Assembly (NCBI GenBank): GCA_002433025.1
Contig: DJGZ01000017.1
Location: 1 to 64,000, forward strand
Source: Bacteroidales bacterium UBA5833
GTDB taxonomy: Bacteria; Bacteroidota; Bacteroidia; Bacteroidales; Lentimicrobiaceae
Direction: 5' to 3'
DNA length: 64,000 nt
Shown here: positions 15,056 to 24,426 of the stretch, one piece after another
How the letters are laid out: each line of letters opens with the position of its first letter
How positions within the stretch are numbered: position 1 is the stretch's first letter
Notes under the pieces: generated by a model
The model's database searches: none
Told to the model about the DNA's origin: nothing
What the model saw: only the letters and a program-made list of their open reading frames with translations
Program-made: the position numbers and the translations under genes

Positions 15056-15603
15056 TGAAGGACTTTGCCATGCACATTATGGACATAGCGCAGAATTCCG
15101 TATCTGCAGGTGCTACTGAAATAGAACTGCGGATTGAGGAATCCGTTGCAAATGACAGGCTCATGATGATTATCAGGGACAACGGGAAAGGGATACCTGC
15201 CGATATGATCGGTAAAGTGACCGATCCCTTCGTAACCAGCCGCACGACCCGCAAGGTCGGGCTCGGCCTTCCGTTGCTCAAACAACATGCTGATTCCACC
15301 GGCGGTGGTTTAACCATAGAATCAGGAAGCGGAAAAGGCACGAAAGTAACGGCAACATTCGGCCTATCGCACTTCGACCGGCAGCCTTTCGGCGACATTG
15401 CCGGTACGGTTGTTCTGCTGGCAGCTGCAAATCCGGAAATCAGGTTTATCTACGAACACATTACCCCTATGGGGACGTACCGTTTTGATACAGCTGAAGT
15501 AAATAAAATGCTGGAAGGAATGTCAATATCAGAAGCTCCGGTAGTCCGGTTTCTGAAAGAAATGATCAGCGAAAATCTGAAGGAAATTAAGATTTCAGGA
15601 TAA
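15052..15603 (+). CDS. Stand-alone histidine-kinase-type GHKL ATPase
   Basis: A 183-residue protein with a GHKL ATPase domain: N box FAMHIMDIAQNSVSAGA, G1 DNGKGIP, an F-box-like DPFVTSR, and G2 TTRKVGLGLPLLKQHAD. No phosphoacceptor His dimerisation domain, sensor or membrane part is present. The extra C-terminal 70 residues (from about FGDIAGTV) are not recognised. It resembles the catalytic half of a histidine kinase and differs from the RsbW-like protein at 12163, so the operon encodes two kinds of ATP-binding signalling protein. Start is ATG 15052 or ATG 15055; a strong GGAGGTGATC lies just upstream. Confidence 0.8.
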   Translation: MMKDFAMHIMDIAQNSVSAGATEIELRIEESVANDRLMMIIRDNGKGIPADMIGKVTDPFVTSRTTRKVGLGLPLLKQHADSTGGGLTIESGSGKGTKVTATFGLSHFDRQPFGDIAGTVVLLAAANPEIRFIYEHITPMGTYRFDTAEVNKMLEGMSISEAPVVRFLKEMISENLKEIKISG

Positions 15604-15631
15604 TAATCAACACACAAACAAAAATTTAAAC

Positions 15632-16030
15632 ATGGGACAAGTAAAATCACTGGCTGACCTGCGTAAGATCAAAGAAGAACTGCAGGGGAAAATGAGCCTC
15701 AGGGAGAAGAGCAACAACCCTGAAAGCCTGGTACAGGTGAAGGTTGCCATGGCTACCTGTGGAATTGCTTCAGGAGCCAAACAAGTAATGGATTTCTTTA
15801 TTGAAGAATTTGACAAGAGAAACATTCAGGCTGTAGTTACCCAGACAGGTTGTATGGGATATTGTTTTGCCGAACCTACCGTTGAAATTACCCTTCCGGG
15901 GAAGGAACCCGTTGTTTTCGGCTATGTGGATACCAGGAAAGCCGATGACATCATTGAAAAATATGTAAAGAACGGCGAACTCGTTGAAGGGATCATTCCT
16001 GTTAATTATGAAACCATTGAAAAGAAATAA
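15632..16030 (+). CDS. HndB-like (2Fe-2S) thioredoxin-fold ferredoxin
   Basis: A 132-residue protein with a thioredoxin-like ferredoxin domain. Visible cysteines are in ATCGIASGAKQ and TQTGCMGYC, the same three-Cys pattern as I recall for HndB of Desulfovibrio NADP-reducing hydrogenase and the corresponding small genes of Thermotogales and Clostridia. It probably shuttles electrons or acts as an accessory subunit of the HydABC complex encoded directly after it (12 bp gap). The N-terminal 40 residues are charged and helical, a common feature of this group. Confidence 0.8.
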   Translation: MGQVKSLADLRKIKEELQGKMSLREKSNNPESLVQVKVAMATCGIASGAKQVMDFFIEEFDKRNIQAVVTQTGCMGYCFAEPTVEITLPGKEPVVFGYVDTRKADDIIEKYVKNGELVEGIIPVNYETIEKK

Positions 16031-16042
16031 GGAGGAGCGGTA

Positions 16043-17836
16043 ATGGCAAAATATAAAATGCATGTATTGGTCTGCGGTGGCACAGGTTGTCATGCTTCGG
16101 AAAGCGACACACTGCTCGAAAACCTGAAAACCATTGTTGCGGACAAAGGACTTGATAATGAGGTTCAGGTGATTGCGACAGGATGCTTCGGCTTTTGCGA
16201 GAAAGGCCCCATTGTAAAGATCATGCCCGACAATACATTTTACACCCAGGTGTGTCCTGCGGATGCACGGGAGATTGTGGAAGAACATCTGATCAAGGGA
16301 CGTAAGGTGAATCGTCTGCTCTATGTTGACCCCGAAAACAAGGAACACATTTCTGATTCAAAGCACATGGGCTTCTACAAGAAGCAGCTCAGGATCGCTT
16401 TGCGCAACTGCGGGTTTATTGATCCGGAAAATATTGATGAATACATTTCTCGCGACGGCTATGAGGCCCTGGCCAAATGTCTGACCGAAATGACTCCTCA
16501 GCAGGTGATTGAGGAAATGAAAAAATCAGGCCTGCGCGGACGCGGAGGCGGAGGTTTCTCCACTGGTCTGAAATGGGAAATCACCAGCAAATCAGTATCA
16601 GATATAAAATATGTCGTATGTAATGCCGATGAAGGAGACCCGGGCGCATTTATGGACCGTTCAATTCTGGAAGGCGACCCCCACTCCGTTATCGAAGCAA
16701 TGGCCATCTGCGGCTATTGTATAGGTGCATCATACGGATTGGTATACATCCGGGCCGAATACCCGCTGGCCATCGACCGCCTGAAAACTGCCATTAACCA
16801 GGCAAGGGAATATGGACTTCTGGGGCAGGATATCCTCGGCACCGGCTTTGCCTTTGATATTGAGCTTCGTTATGGCGCCGGCGCTTTTGTATGCGGCGAA
16901 GAAACAGCACTGATCCATTCAATGGAAGGACTGAGGGGTGAACCTACCGTAAAACCTCCATTTCCATCCGTTTCAGGATATTACGAAAAACCGACCAACG
17001 TTAACAACGTTGAAACATTTGCCAATGTGCCTGTTATCATTAACAAAGGGGCTGAATGGTTTGCCAGTATCGGCACTGAAAAGTCTAAAGGAACCAAGGT
17101 ATTCGCCCTGGCCGGAAAAATCAACAACGTGGGACTGATTGAAGTTCCCATGGGGACAACGCTTCGCGAGGTGATTTATGAAATTGGCGGCGGCATCAAG
17201 GATGGCAAAAAATTCAAAGCTGTTCAGACCGGAGGTCCCTCTGGCGGATGCCTGACTGAAAAGCACCTCGATACCCCCATTGATTATGACAATCTGCTCG
17301 CCAGTGGCTCAATGATGGGCTCCGGTGGCATGATTGTAATGGATGAAGATGACTGCATGGTATCCATGGCAAAATTCTATCTTGACTTCACCGTTGAAGA
17401 ATCGTGCGGAAAATGTTCACCCTGCCGGATTGGCAATAAGAGACTTTATGAAATACTGGATAAGATCACTCAGGGAAAAGGGACCCGCGACGACATCGAC
17501 AGCCTCCGGAATCTCAGCCATGTGATTAAAGACACCGCTTTGTGCGGACTGGGACAGACTTCCCCCAACCCTGTTCTTTCTACCATCGATAATTTCTGGG
17601 ATGAATATATTGAACATGTAACTGACAAGAAATGCCGTTCTGGCCAGTGTAAAGCCCTATTGCAATATTACATTGATCCGGAGAATTGCGTTGGCTGCAC
17701 AGCCTGTGCCCGCAATTGCCCCGTCAATGCAATTTCAGGCGAGCGAAAAGGCATTCATGTAATTGACCAGGCTACCTGTATCAAATGCGGCGCTTGTCTT
17801 GAGAAGTGCAAATTCAATGCTGTGTTTATCAAATAA
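16043..17836 (+). CDS. hydB: NAD-linked [FeFe]-hydrogenase flavin subunit HydB, full-length form
   Basis: A 597-residue HydB/HndC. Domains in order: thioredoxin-like [2Fe-2S] (CGGTGC near residue 11 and ATGCFGFC); NuoF core with GRGGGGFSTGLKW, CNADEGDPGAFMDR and GAGAFVCGEETALIHSMEG; SLBB region; [4Fe-4S] site ESCGKCSPCR with a later Cys in ALCGLGQ; and a C-terminal 2x[4Fe-4S] ferredoxin (CVGCTACARNCP and CIKCGACLEKC). This is the complete architecture found in electron-bifurcating hydrogenases such as that of Thermotoga maritima. It binds FMN and exchanges electrons with NAD(H), and probably with ferredoxin. A strong Shine-Dalgarno (GGAGGAG) precedes the ATG. HydA follows 13 bp downstream. 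Confidence 0.94.
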   Translation: MAKYKMHVLVCGGTGCHASESDTLLENLKTIVADKGLDNEVQVIATGCFGFCEKGPIVKIMPDNTFYTQVCPADAREIVEEHLIKGRKVNRLLYVDPENKEHISDSKHMGFYKKQLRIALRNCGFIDPENIDEYISRDGYEALAKCLTEMTPQQVIEEMKKSGLRGRGGGGFSTGLKWEITSKSVSDIKYVVCNADEGDPGAFMDRSILEGDPHSVIEAMAICGYCIGASYGLVYIRAEYPLAIDRLKTAINQAREYGLLGQDILGTGFAFDIELRYGAGAFVCGEETALIHSMEGLRGEPTVKPPFPSVSGYYEKPTNVNNVETFANVPVIINKGAEWFASIGTEKSKGTKVFALAGKINNVGLIEVPMGTTLREVIYEIGGGIKDGKKFKAVQTGGPSGGCLTEKHLDTPIDYDNLLASGSMMGSGGMIVMDEDDCMVSMAKFYLDFTVEESCGKCSPCRIGNKRLYEILDKITQGKGTRDDIDSLRNLSHVIKDTALCGLGQTSPNPVLSTIDNFWDEYIEHVTDKKCRSGQCKALLQYYIDPENCVGCTACARNCPVNAISGERKGIHVIDQATCIKCGACLEKCKFNAVFIK

Positions 17837-17849
17837 TACCCGGAAAGAA

Positions 17850-19622
17850 ATGGAAACAATCAAATTAACTATAGATAATAAAGTACTTGAGGTTGCCAAA
17901 GGCACCACAATACTCAAAGCTGCAAAGGAGGCCGGAATTCACATCCCTACCCTGTGTTACCTTCATCTTAAAGACCTGAATATTGAAAATAAACCCGCCG
18001 GTTGCCGTGTTTGCGTTGTTGAAGTTGCCGGCCGCCGGAACCTGGCACCTGCCTGCGTTACGGAATGTACCGAAGGCATGGTAGTAAACACCCACAATAT
18101 CAGGGTGTTGAATTCGAGAAAAACGGTTCTGGAGTTGATCCTCTCCGACCATCCGACCGACTGTCTTATCTGTGCAAAGAATGGAAACTGTGAACTGCAG
18201 ACCATGGCGCAGGAATTTGGCATTCGTAAGTTGCATTATGAGGGAGAACAGTCAACGTATCGTGAGGACACCTCCCCTGCCATTATCCGTGATGTGGATA
18301 AATGCATCATGTGCCGCAGGTGCGAAATGATGTGTAACGAGGTACAGACAGTTGGCGTTCTTTCAGCTGTAAACCGCGGTTTTATGTCTGTTGTTGCCCC
18401 TGCCTTTGAGATGAATCTTGATCACAGTGTTTGCACCTATTGCGGACAATGTGTGGCCGTTTGTCCTACCGGCGCGCTCACCGAAGTTGATCATACAAAT
18501 TCAGTAATCCGTGCTTTGGCTGATCCGACCAAAACCGTTGTTGTGCAGACTGCTCCGGCTGTAAGGGCTGCGCTTGGCGAAGAATTTGGAATGGAGCCGG
18601 GCGCCCTGGTCACCGGAAAACTTGCCGCTGCATTGCGCAGGTTGGGCTTCAACTATGTTTTTGATACCGATTTTGCTGCCGACCTTACCATTATGGAAGA
18701 AGGAACCGAGCTGCTTGACCGTCTGACCCGCCATTTGAACGGCGATAAAGATGTTCCGTTGCCGATTCTTACCTCCTGCTGTCCGGGCTGGGTAAACTTT
18801 TTTGAACACCAGTTCCCCGAAATGATGGATATACCCTCAACTGCGCGCAGCCCTCAACAGATGTTCGGCGCCATCGCTAAAACTTATTTCGCCGATAAGA
18901 TAAATGTAAAACGCGAAGACCTTGTTGTTGTATCCATTATGCCCTGCCTTGCCAAAAAGTTCGAATGCCAGCGTGATGAATTTGCCACCAATGGCAATCC
19001 GGATGTTGATTTCTCAATTTCAACCCGCGAGCTGGCCCACCTGATCAAGCAGTCGAACATTGAATTCAATGCCCTGCCTGATGAAGATTTCGACAATCCG
19101 CTCGGCGAATCCACCGGAGCCGCAGTTATCTTCGGTACCACAGGAGGTGTTATTGAAGCTGCAGTCCGAACTGCTTACGAAGTTCATACAGGAAAAAAGC
19201 TTGAGAAAGTTGATTTCGAAGAACTGAGGGGAATGGAATATATCCGCGAAGCAACCATTGACTTTAACGGACTTCCGATCAGGATAGGCATTGCGCACGG
19301 ACTTGGTAATGCACGTAAGCTGCTTCAGGATATTAAAGACGGAAAATCTGAATTCCATGCGATTGAAATTATGGCCTGCCCGGGTGGTTGCATCGGGGGT
19401 GGCGGACAACCGCTGCATCATGGTGATTCTTCCATCATCAAGGCCCGTCAGAAAGCGATTTATCAGGAAGATGCCAATAAGACCATCCGTAAATCGCATG
19501 AAAACCCTTATATCATTCAGCTTTATGAAGAATTCCTCGGCAAACCGTTGAGTGAAAAGTCTCATCACCTGCTTCATACGCACTATTTCGACAAAAGCAA
19601 GGATATCAAAGTTGTAGAATAA
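17850..19622 (+). CDS. hydA: [FeFe]-hydrogenase catalytic subunit HydA, copy 2
   Basis: A 590-residue catalytic subunit. Domain order is the same as copy 1: [2Fe-2S] (C36, C52, C55, C69), His-Cys3 cluster (H101, C105, C108, C114), two [4Fe-4S] clusters (C152-C162 and C195-C205) and the H-cluster domain. L1 is TSCCPGW with both Cys (C310, C311), L2 is MPCLAKKFE and L3 is IMACPGGCIGGGG, all canonical. The tail IRKSHENP to LLHTHY matches copy 1, so the two are true paralogues. The open frame extends back to 17763 inside hydB, but ATG 17850 gives the ferredoxin-domain start (METIKLTID). The gap to hydC is 68 bp. Confidence 0.94.
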   Translation: METIKLTIDNKVLEVAKGTTILKAAKEAGIHIPTLCYLHLKDLNIENKPAGCRVCVVEVAGRRNLAPACVTECTEGMVVNTHNIRVLNSRKTVLELILSDHPTDCLICAKNGNCELQTMAQEFGIRKLHYEGEQSTYREDTSPAIIRDVDKCIMCRRCEMMCNEVQTVGVLSAVNRGFMSVVAPAFEMNLDHSVCTYCGQCVAVCPTGALTEVDHTNSVIRALADPTKTVVVQTAPAVRAALGEEFGMEPGALVTGKLAAALRRLGFNYVFDTDFAADLTIMEEGTELLDRLTRHLNGDKDVPLPILTSCCPGWVNFFEHQFPEMMDIPSTARSPQQMFGAIAKTYFADKINVKREDLVVVSIMPCLAKKFECQRDEFATNGNPDVDFSISTRELAHLIKQSNIEFNALPDEDFDNPLGESTGAAVIFGTTGGVIEAAVRTAYEVHTGKKLEKVDFEELRGMEYIREATIDFNGLPIRIGIAHGLGNARKLLQDIKDGKSEFHAIEIMACPGGCIGGGGQPLHHGDSSIIKARQKAIYQEDANKTIRKSHENPYIIQLYEEFLGKPLSEKSHHLLHTHYFDKSKDIKVVE

Positions 19623-19690
19623 GGGAGGATTGCCGGTCAGAAAAACAGTGACCGGCTGAACAAACAACACAAATCAAAAGAATTCAGATC

Positions 19691-20170
19691 ATGGCAAATA
19701 TTAAATTATCCGCAGAAAAGCTTGATGAACTTAAAGCTGTCTGCAAATCGTTTAACAACGATAAAGGAGAACTGATCAATGTGCTCCACAAGGCACAGGG
19801 AATTTTTGGTTATCTACCCGCAGAAGTTCAGGAGGTGATTGCCAAAGAACTCAACATCTCTGTAGCGCATGTTTACGGAGTAGTTTCCTTCTACTCATTC
19901 TTTACCATGCTGCCTAAAGGCGAGCATCCGGTTTCAATATGCCTTGGTACAGCCTGTTACGTACGCGGCGCTGAAAAAGTTATCGATGAGTTTAAACGTC
20001 TGCTTAATATCAATGTAGGAGAAACAACCCCTGACGGAAAGTTTTCACTGGCCTGCCTGCGTTGTGTAGGCGCCTGCGGGCTTGCTCCTGTTGTGCTCGT
20101 TGGTGAAAAAGTTTACGGACGGGTGGCTCCCGAGGGTGTTAAGGATATCGTAGCAGAATACGCTAAATAG
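19691..20170 (+). CDS. hydC: NAD-linked [FeFe]-hydrogenase subunit, NuoE-like (HydC), copy 2
   Basis: A 159-residue [2Fe-2S] NuoE-type subunit. Cluster ligands are in CLGTACYVRGA and CLRCVGAC. The N-terminal helices lead to LNISVAHVYGVVSFYSFF, diagnostic of the family. It completes the second HydABC set. Here hydC is last, whereas in operon 1 it is first, so the two operons are not simple tandem duplicates of each other. A strong terminator follows 26 bp downstream. Confidence 0.93.
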   Translation: MANIKLSAEKLDELKAVCKSFNNDKGELINVLHKAQGIFGYLPAEVQEVIAKELNISVAHVYGVVSFYSFFTMLPKGEHPVSICLGTACYVRGAEKVIDEFKRLLNINVGETTPDGKFSLACLRCVGACGLAPVVLVGEKVYGRVAPEGVKDIVAEYAK

Positions 20171-20195
20171 TTGTTTTCATTAGTGTTTGGTAAAA

Positions 20196-20224
20196 GCGGC
20201 CGGAGATAGTCCGGCCGTTTTTTT
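20196..20224 (+). terminator. Terminator of hydrogenase operon 2
   Basis: CGGCCGG (20197-20203) pairs with CCGGCCG (20211-20217), a 7-bp GC-only stem with a short loop, followed directly by seven T residues. This is a textbook rho-independent terminator 26 bp after the hydC stop. Confidence 0.9.
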
Positions 20225-20287
20225 CTACAAAACCAGAAGATATTCATGCAAAGGAAGTATGCCCGGATCATGTATTGAAATAACGGA

Positions 20288-20315
20288 AGAAGGGCTGCCC
20301 TCAGACAACCCTTCT
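20288..20315 (-). terminator. Terminator-like hairpin after sucC
   Basis: AGAAGGG (20288-20294) pairs with CCCTTCT (20309-20315), and inner bases extend the stem to about 12 bp including G-T pairs. It lies 24 bp beyond the sucC stop on the minus strand, between convergent transcripts. The T-run is weak, so efficiency is uncertain. Confidence 0.5.
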
Positions 20316-20338
20316 CAACCACACTCACTAAACAAAAA

Positions 20339-21532
20339 CTAATTTTCAAGAACTTTTGTCACCAATTCGGCGGCTTCCTGCAATAATACGGCGGAGAAAA
20401 CCTTCAGTCCGGAATGCTCAATCAGGACTTTGGCCTCCTCGGCATTGGTACCCTGTAACCTTACAATTATCGGAATATCAATGATTCCAATGTTGCGGTA
20501 CGCATCCACGATACCCTGTGCCACCCGGTCGCAGCGTACAATGCCGCCAAAAATATTGACCAGGATAACCTTTACATTGGGATCTTTCATGATGATTCTG
20601 AAAGCCTGCTCAACCCTTTCTGCATTGGCAGTACCGCCTACATCCAGGAAATTGGCAGGTTCTCCGCCCGAAAGTTTGATAATATCCATGGTTGCCATAG
20701 CCAATCCGGCTCCATTTACCATACATCCTACATTCCCGCTGAGTTTAACATAATTCAGGTGATGCGCTCCTGCTTCAACTTCGGCTGGATCTTCTTCTGC
20801 AAGGTCGCGCATGGCAAGCAGATCAGGGTGACGGAACAGTGCATTCTGGTCAAGACGCATTTTACAATCGGCCGCCATAATCAGATTATCAGATGTTTTA
20901 AACACCGGATTTATTTCAAGCAAGGCCGCATCACTACCCATGTAAGCATCATACAGACTTTTTACAAATTTCAGCATATTCTTATGAGCAGCACCTTCAA
21001 GTCCGAAATTATAGGCAATTTTACGGCACTGAAAATCCTGCAGACCAACTTTAGGATCAACCTCCTCCGAAAAGATAAGGTGAGGGGTCTTTTCGGCAAC
21101 CTCTTCGATATCCATCCCCCCTTCGGTGGAGTACATGATCATGACCCTTCCGCTTGCACGGTTAAGCAACATACTCATATAAAACTCCCTGGGTTCACTT
21201 TCGCCCGGGTAGAAAATATTCTGTTCAACAAGTACTTTGCTTACCAGCTTCCCTCCGGGACCTGTCTGCGGCGTTACCAGCGTCATCCCGATAATTTGTG
21301 ATGATTTTTCCCAGACTTCATGCAGCGATTGGGCAATTTTAACGCCTCCGCCTTTTCCTCTGCCCCCGGCATGTATCTGTGCTTTTACTGCCCACCGGTC
21401 AGAGTTGGTTATCTGTTGGATTTCTTCGGCGGCTTTTACTGCCAGTTCTGAGGTCTCGGCAACAATGCCCACAGGCACCGGAACGCCGTAAGAACGAAGA
21501 ATTTGTTTTGCCTGAAATTCGTGGAGGTTCAT
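20339..21532 (-). CDS. sucC: Succinyl-CoA ligase (ADP-forming), beta subunit
   Basis: A 397-residue SucC that forms succinate and ATP (or GTP) from succinyl-CoA with the SucD alpha subunit. The N-terminal ATP-grasp begins MNLHEFQAKQILRSYGVPVP, with AQIHAGGRGKGGGVK as the Gly-rich nucleotide loop. The C-terminal flavodoxin-like part has NGAGLAMATMD and NIFGGIVRCD, where the alpha subunit docks. No sucD is adjacent, so it must lie elsewhere. In an anaerobe it may work in either the fermentative succinate or oxidative direction. A TATATTTG box on the minus strand at 21666-21659 could be its promoter. Confidence 0.93.
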   Translation of the reverse strand: MNLHEFQAKQILRSYGVPVPVGIVAETSELAVKAAEEIQQITNSDRWAVKAQIHAGGRGKGGGVKIAQSLHEVWEKSSQIIGMTLVTPQTGPGGKLVSKVLVEQNIFYPGESEPREFYMSMLLNRASGRVMIMYSTEGGMDIEEVAEKTPHLIFSEEVDPKVGLQDFQCRKIAYNFGLEGAAHKNMLKFVKSLYDAYMGSDAALLEINPVFKTSDNLIMAADCKMRLDQNALFRHPDLLAMRDLAEEDPAEVEAGAHHLNYVKLSGNVGCMVNGAGLAMATMDIIKLSGGEPANFLDVGGTANAERVEQAFRIIMKDPNVKVILVNIFGGIVRCDRVAQGIVDAYRNIGIIDIPIIVRLQGTNAEEAKVLIEHSGLKVFSAVLLQEAAELVTKVLEN

Positions 21533-21767
21533 GAGGATAGGGTTAAACTGAATATTTTGTAAGTTGAATTAATCACTCTGAGTCTTAATCTTTGAGAAAA
21601 TCCGGTATATTTGTCCGGAATCACTGGCTTAAACAAATTAGCCGGCTGTCAGTTCAAACAAATATAAAAGTTTTTAAGCTTAATTACAATTACAGGTTGA
21701 CACGGAGTATTATAAATTGAGAAAAAACACACCCATTTTTATTTTAGCGCATCTACCATCACACCTT

Positions 21768-24212
21768 ATGAGAACATTCGTTCTTCCGGCACTACTTATT
21801 GGCAGCATGCTTGCCTATACCTCAAACGCATCGGCTGGTATTCCTCCTTCCGCTGCGATAAACCGGTCAGTAATAATACCACAAATTGATGGCAGAATCA
21901 CAGAGGGAGAGTGGACGCATGCTACTCTGCTCAGCGGGTTCAGACAATTTGAGCCTGTATCTGATGCCGAGCCTTCTTTCGAAACAAAGGTTATGCTGAT
22001 GTATGATGATGAAGCGATATATATTGCTGCCATCATGTTCGACCGGGCACCCGACAGCATCGCCCGGCAACTTGGTGAACGGGATAACGATGATCTGAAT
22101 GCCGATTACTTCGGTTTTGCCTTTGACACCTATAACAATCAGCAGGATGCGTATTATTTCTTAGTTTCAGCTTCCGGAATACAGGTGGATGGCCGTATGC
22201 TTGATGAAACATACAATGCCGTCTGGCACAGCGAAGTCAGCATCACCGATTCCGGATGGATAGCAGAATTTCGCATACCATACTCCGCCATCAGGTTTCC
22301 TGGCCTCCCAACTCAGGACTGGGGATTTCAGGCAATGAGAAAAATCAGGAGATACCGTGAACAAATCCACTGGGCCCTTGAAGAAAAAGGTAGCGGGAAT
22401 GTTCAGGTTCACTGGGGCAGGCTAACCGGATTTGAAAATATAAAACCTCCCCTACGCCTGTCATTTACGCCATACCTTTCTGCCAACATGCAGCACAACA
22501 GTGATCCTGCGTTCCGCAGTGATCCGTGGTCTTTTGCATACAACGGTGGCATGGACCTGAAATACGGAATCAACGAAAGTTTCACACTTGATATGATTTT
22601 ACTACCGGATTTCAGCCAGGTACAATCAGACAAAATTCAGAAAAACCTTACTGCGCTTGAGTTAATTTATGACGAAAACCGGACATTTTTCAATGAAGGC
22701 ACTGATCTCTTCAACAAGGGAGAACTCTTTTATTCAAGGCGCATAGGTCGCACTCCGCTGCGTCATTACATGGTCAATTCCATGCTTGACGAAACGGAAG
22801 TCCTGACCCACAATCCGGTAAGTGCCAGGCTGTTGAATGCGATGAAATTCAGTGGCAGAACAGGTTCGGGATTAGGGATAGGAGTTTTCAATGCAGTAAC
22901 CGGCAATACCTGGGCAACCGCTAAAGATACGGTCAGCGGCAATGAAAGGAAAATACTAACTGACCCGGCGACCAATTACAACATTGTTGTGCTCGATCAG
23001 GCGTTGCCCAACAATTCTTCTGTTTATTTTATCAATACCAATGTCACCAGACCCGGAGGCTGGGATGACTCCAATGTCACCGGAGCGGGTGCTACCGTCG
23101 GGAACAAAACAAAAACTTACTTTGCAGGACTGAGTTTTTCCGCTTCCAAGTGGAATAAAGCGGGGGCAAATCCAGAACTCTCGTGGGGTGAAAATGAAAC
23201 CGGTTACAATTACGGCGTTTTTCTGATGAAAAGCCGGGGAAAATTCCAGTTTTCGGTTTACCAGAGTGCGCTTGACTCCAATTACAATATTAATGATCTG
23301 GGCATCAACCGATACAGAAATCAGCAAAACCGGGGGATTTACGTCAGCTACAGGCTTTATGAACCTTTCGGCATATTCCTTAATTTTTCACAAAGTCTGG
23401 GCCTCGATCAGATCAGGGCGTTGAACAATAAGACCAACATCAATACCTTGCTCACTTATAAGGGCAATACAACATTTAAGAATTACCTTACAATGTGGTG
23501 GGGAGTTTCCGTTTCGCCTGCGGAAAGGTATGATTATTATGAACCGAGAATTCAAGGAAGGTATTTCATTAAACCCGGCTACACCCAGGGCTGGATAGGC
23601 TTTTCGAGCGATTACCGCAAAAAACTGGCAATTGACGGTCAGTTCTATTACACCGCTGAATATGATAAGAAACATTATACCTGGTTTGAAATAGGTCCGG
23701 TGGTAAGACTCAGCAACCGGTTGTCATTCAAACATACAACGGGTATGGGTGAAAACCCCGGAGATCTGGGATTTATCGGAGCATACAACAAGACTGTGTG
23801 GTTTGGCAAAAGAGATGTAAAGACCCTTGAGAATTCTTTCTCCGGCAAGTACATGGTCAGCCGGCTGATTTCAACTTCACTATTATTCAGGCATTTCTGG
23901 CAAACAGCTGATTATAGAGGTTATTACATTCTGAATACAGACGGCAGTCTGGCACCTGATCCCGACCTTGTGTACGATGCAAATTTCAACTACAACTTTT
24001 TCAGCATAGACCTTGTTATCGGGTGGGAGTTCGCGCCGGGCAGCATGCTGAGTCTGGTATGGAAAAATAATATTGAGAGTGAAAACAAGGCTTATAATAT
24101 TAAATACCTTGACAACCTTGATCGATTATTCAATGCTTCACAACTGAACATGATCAGTATCAAAGCATTATACCATCTTGATTACCTGATGCTGAAACGA
24201 AGAAAGCACTGA
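21768..24212 (+). CDS. CBM9-like domain / DUF5916 outer-membrane protein
   Basis: An 814-residue exported protein. Residues 1-24 form a signal peptide ending SNASA. Next, residues of about 30-220 resemble a family 9 carbohydrate-binding-like beta-sandwich (DGRITEGEWTHA, then DEAIYIAAIMFD and FGFAFDTYNNQQDAYYF). The rest is rich in alternating aromatic strands (NYGVFLMKSRGKFQFSVYQ, GYTQGWIGF) typical of a beta-barrel, as in DUF5916 proteins of Bacteroidetes. It is probably an outer-membrane protein; the physiological role is unknown. The frame opens at TTG 21717, but ATG 21768 gives a proper signal peptide. An alternating-strand C-terminus ends in a basic tail, not in a type IX sorting domain. 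Confidence 0.82.
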   Translation: MRTFVLPALLIGSMLAYTSNASAGIPPSAAINRSVIIPQIDGRITEGEWTHATLLSGFRQFEPVSDAEPSFETKVMLMYDDEAIYIAAIMFDRAPDSIARQLGERDNDDLNADYFGFAFDTYNNQQDAYYFLVSASGIQVDGRMLDETYNAVWHSEVSITDSGWIAEFRIPYSAIRFPGLPTQDWGFQAMRKIRRYREQIHWALEEKGSGNVQVHWGRLTGFENIKPPLRLSFTPYLSANMQHNSDPAFRSDPWSFAYNGGMDLKYGINESFTLDMILLPDFSQVQSDKIQKNLTALELIYDENRTFFNEGTDLFNKGELFYSRRIGRTPLRHYMVNSMLDETEVLTHNPVSARLLNAMKFSGRTGSGLGIGVFNAVTGNTWATAKDTVSGNERKILTDPATNYNIVVLDQALPNNSSVYFINTNVTRPGGWDDSNVTGAGATVGNKTKTYFAGLSFSASKWNKAGANPELSWGENETGYNYGVFLMKSRGKFQFSVYQSALDSNYNINDLGINRYRNQQNRGIYVSYRLYEPFGIFLNFSQSLGLDQIRALNNKTNINTLLTYKGNTTFKNYLTMWWGVSVSPAERYDYYEPRIQGRYFIKPGYTQGWIGFSSDYRKKLAIDGQFYYTAEYDKKHYTWFEIGPVVRLSNRLSFKHTTGMGENPGDLGFIGAYNKTVWFGKRDVKTLENSFSGKYMVSRLISTSLLFRHFWQTADYRGYYILNTDGSLAPDPDLVYDANFNYNFFSIDLVIGWEFAPGSMLSLVWKNNIESENKAYNIKYLDNLDRLFNASQLNMISIKALYHLDYLMLKRRKH

Positions 24213-24377
24213 TTTTACATACCCGGAAGGCAAAAACACCCCTGGCCGGATTTCCGAAAATAGCTTGCAGCATTTCTGATCTTTTTCATTGATCAATTAT
24301 AAATTCAACTGATCAGATATCAGGATATTATACTCCGGATCAGGTTACTTTTACTCCATAAAGTGATATATTACTAT

Positions 24378-24404
24378 AACCCGGCCGGCTTACCCTGCCG
24401 GGTT
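24378..24404. terminator. Hairpin downstream of the DUF5916 gene
   Basis: AACCCGGC (24378-24385) pairs with GCCGGGTT (24397-24404), a perfect 8-bp stem with an 11-nt loop. Only short T stretches follow. It may end the upstream transcript or lie in the leader of the small ORF that starts 22 bp later. The rest of the 587-bp gap (24213-24799) shows nothing else except that ORF. Confidence 0.45.
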
Positions 24405-24426
24405 CTAACCTGAAATAATCATCATT

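Noticed and set aside
21606..21613. TATATTTG as the promoter of the DUF5916 gene
   Set aside because: It fits the -7 pattern, but there is no -33 element at a usable distance and it lies over 150 bp from the start.
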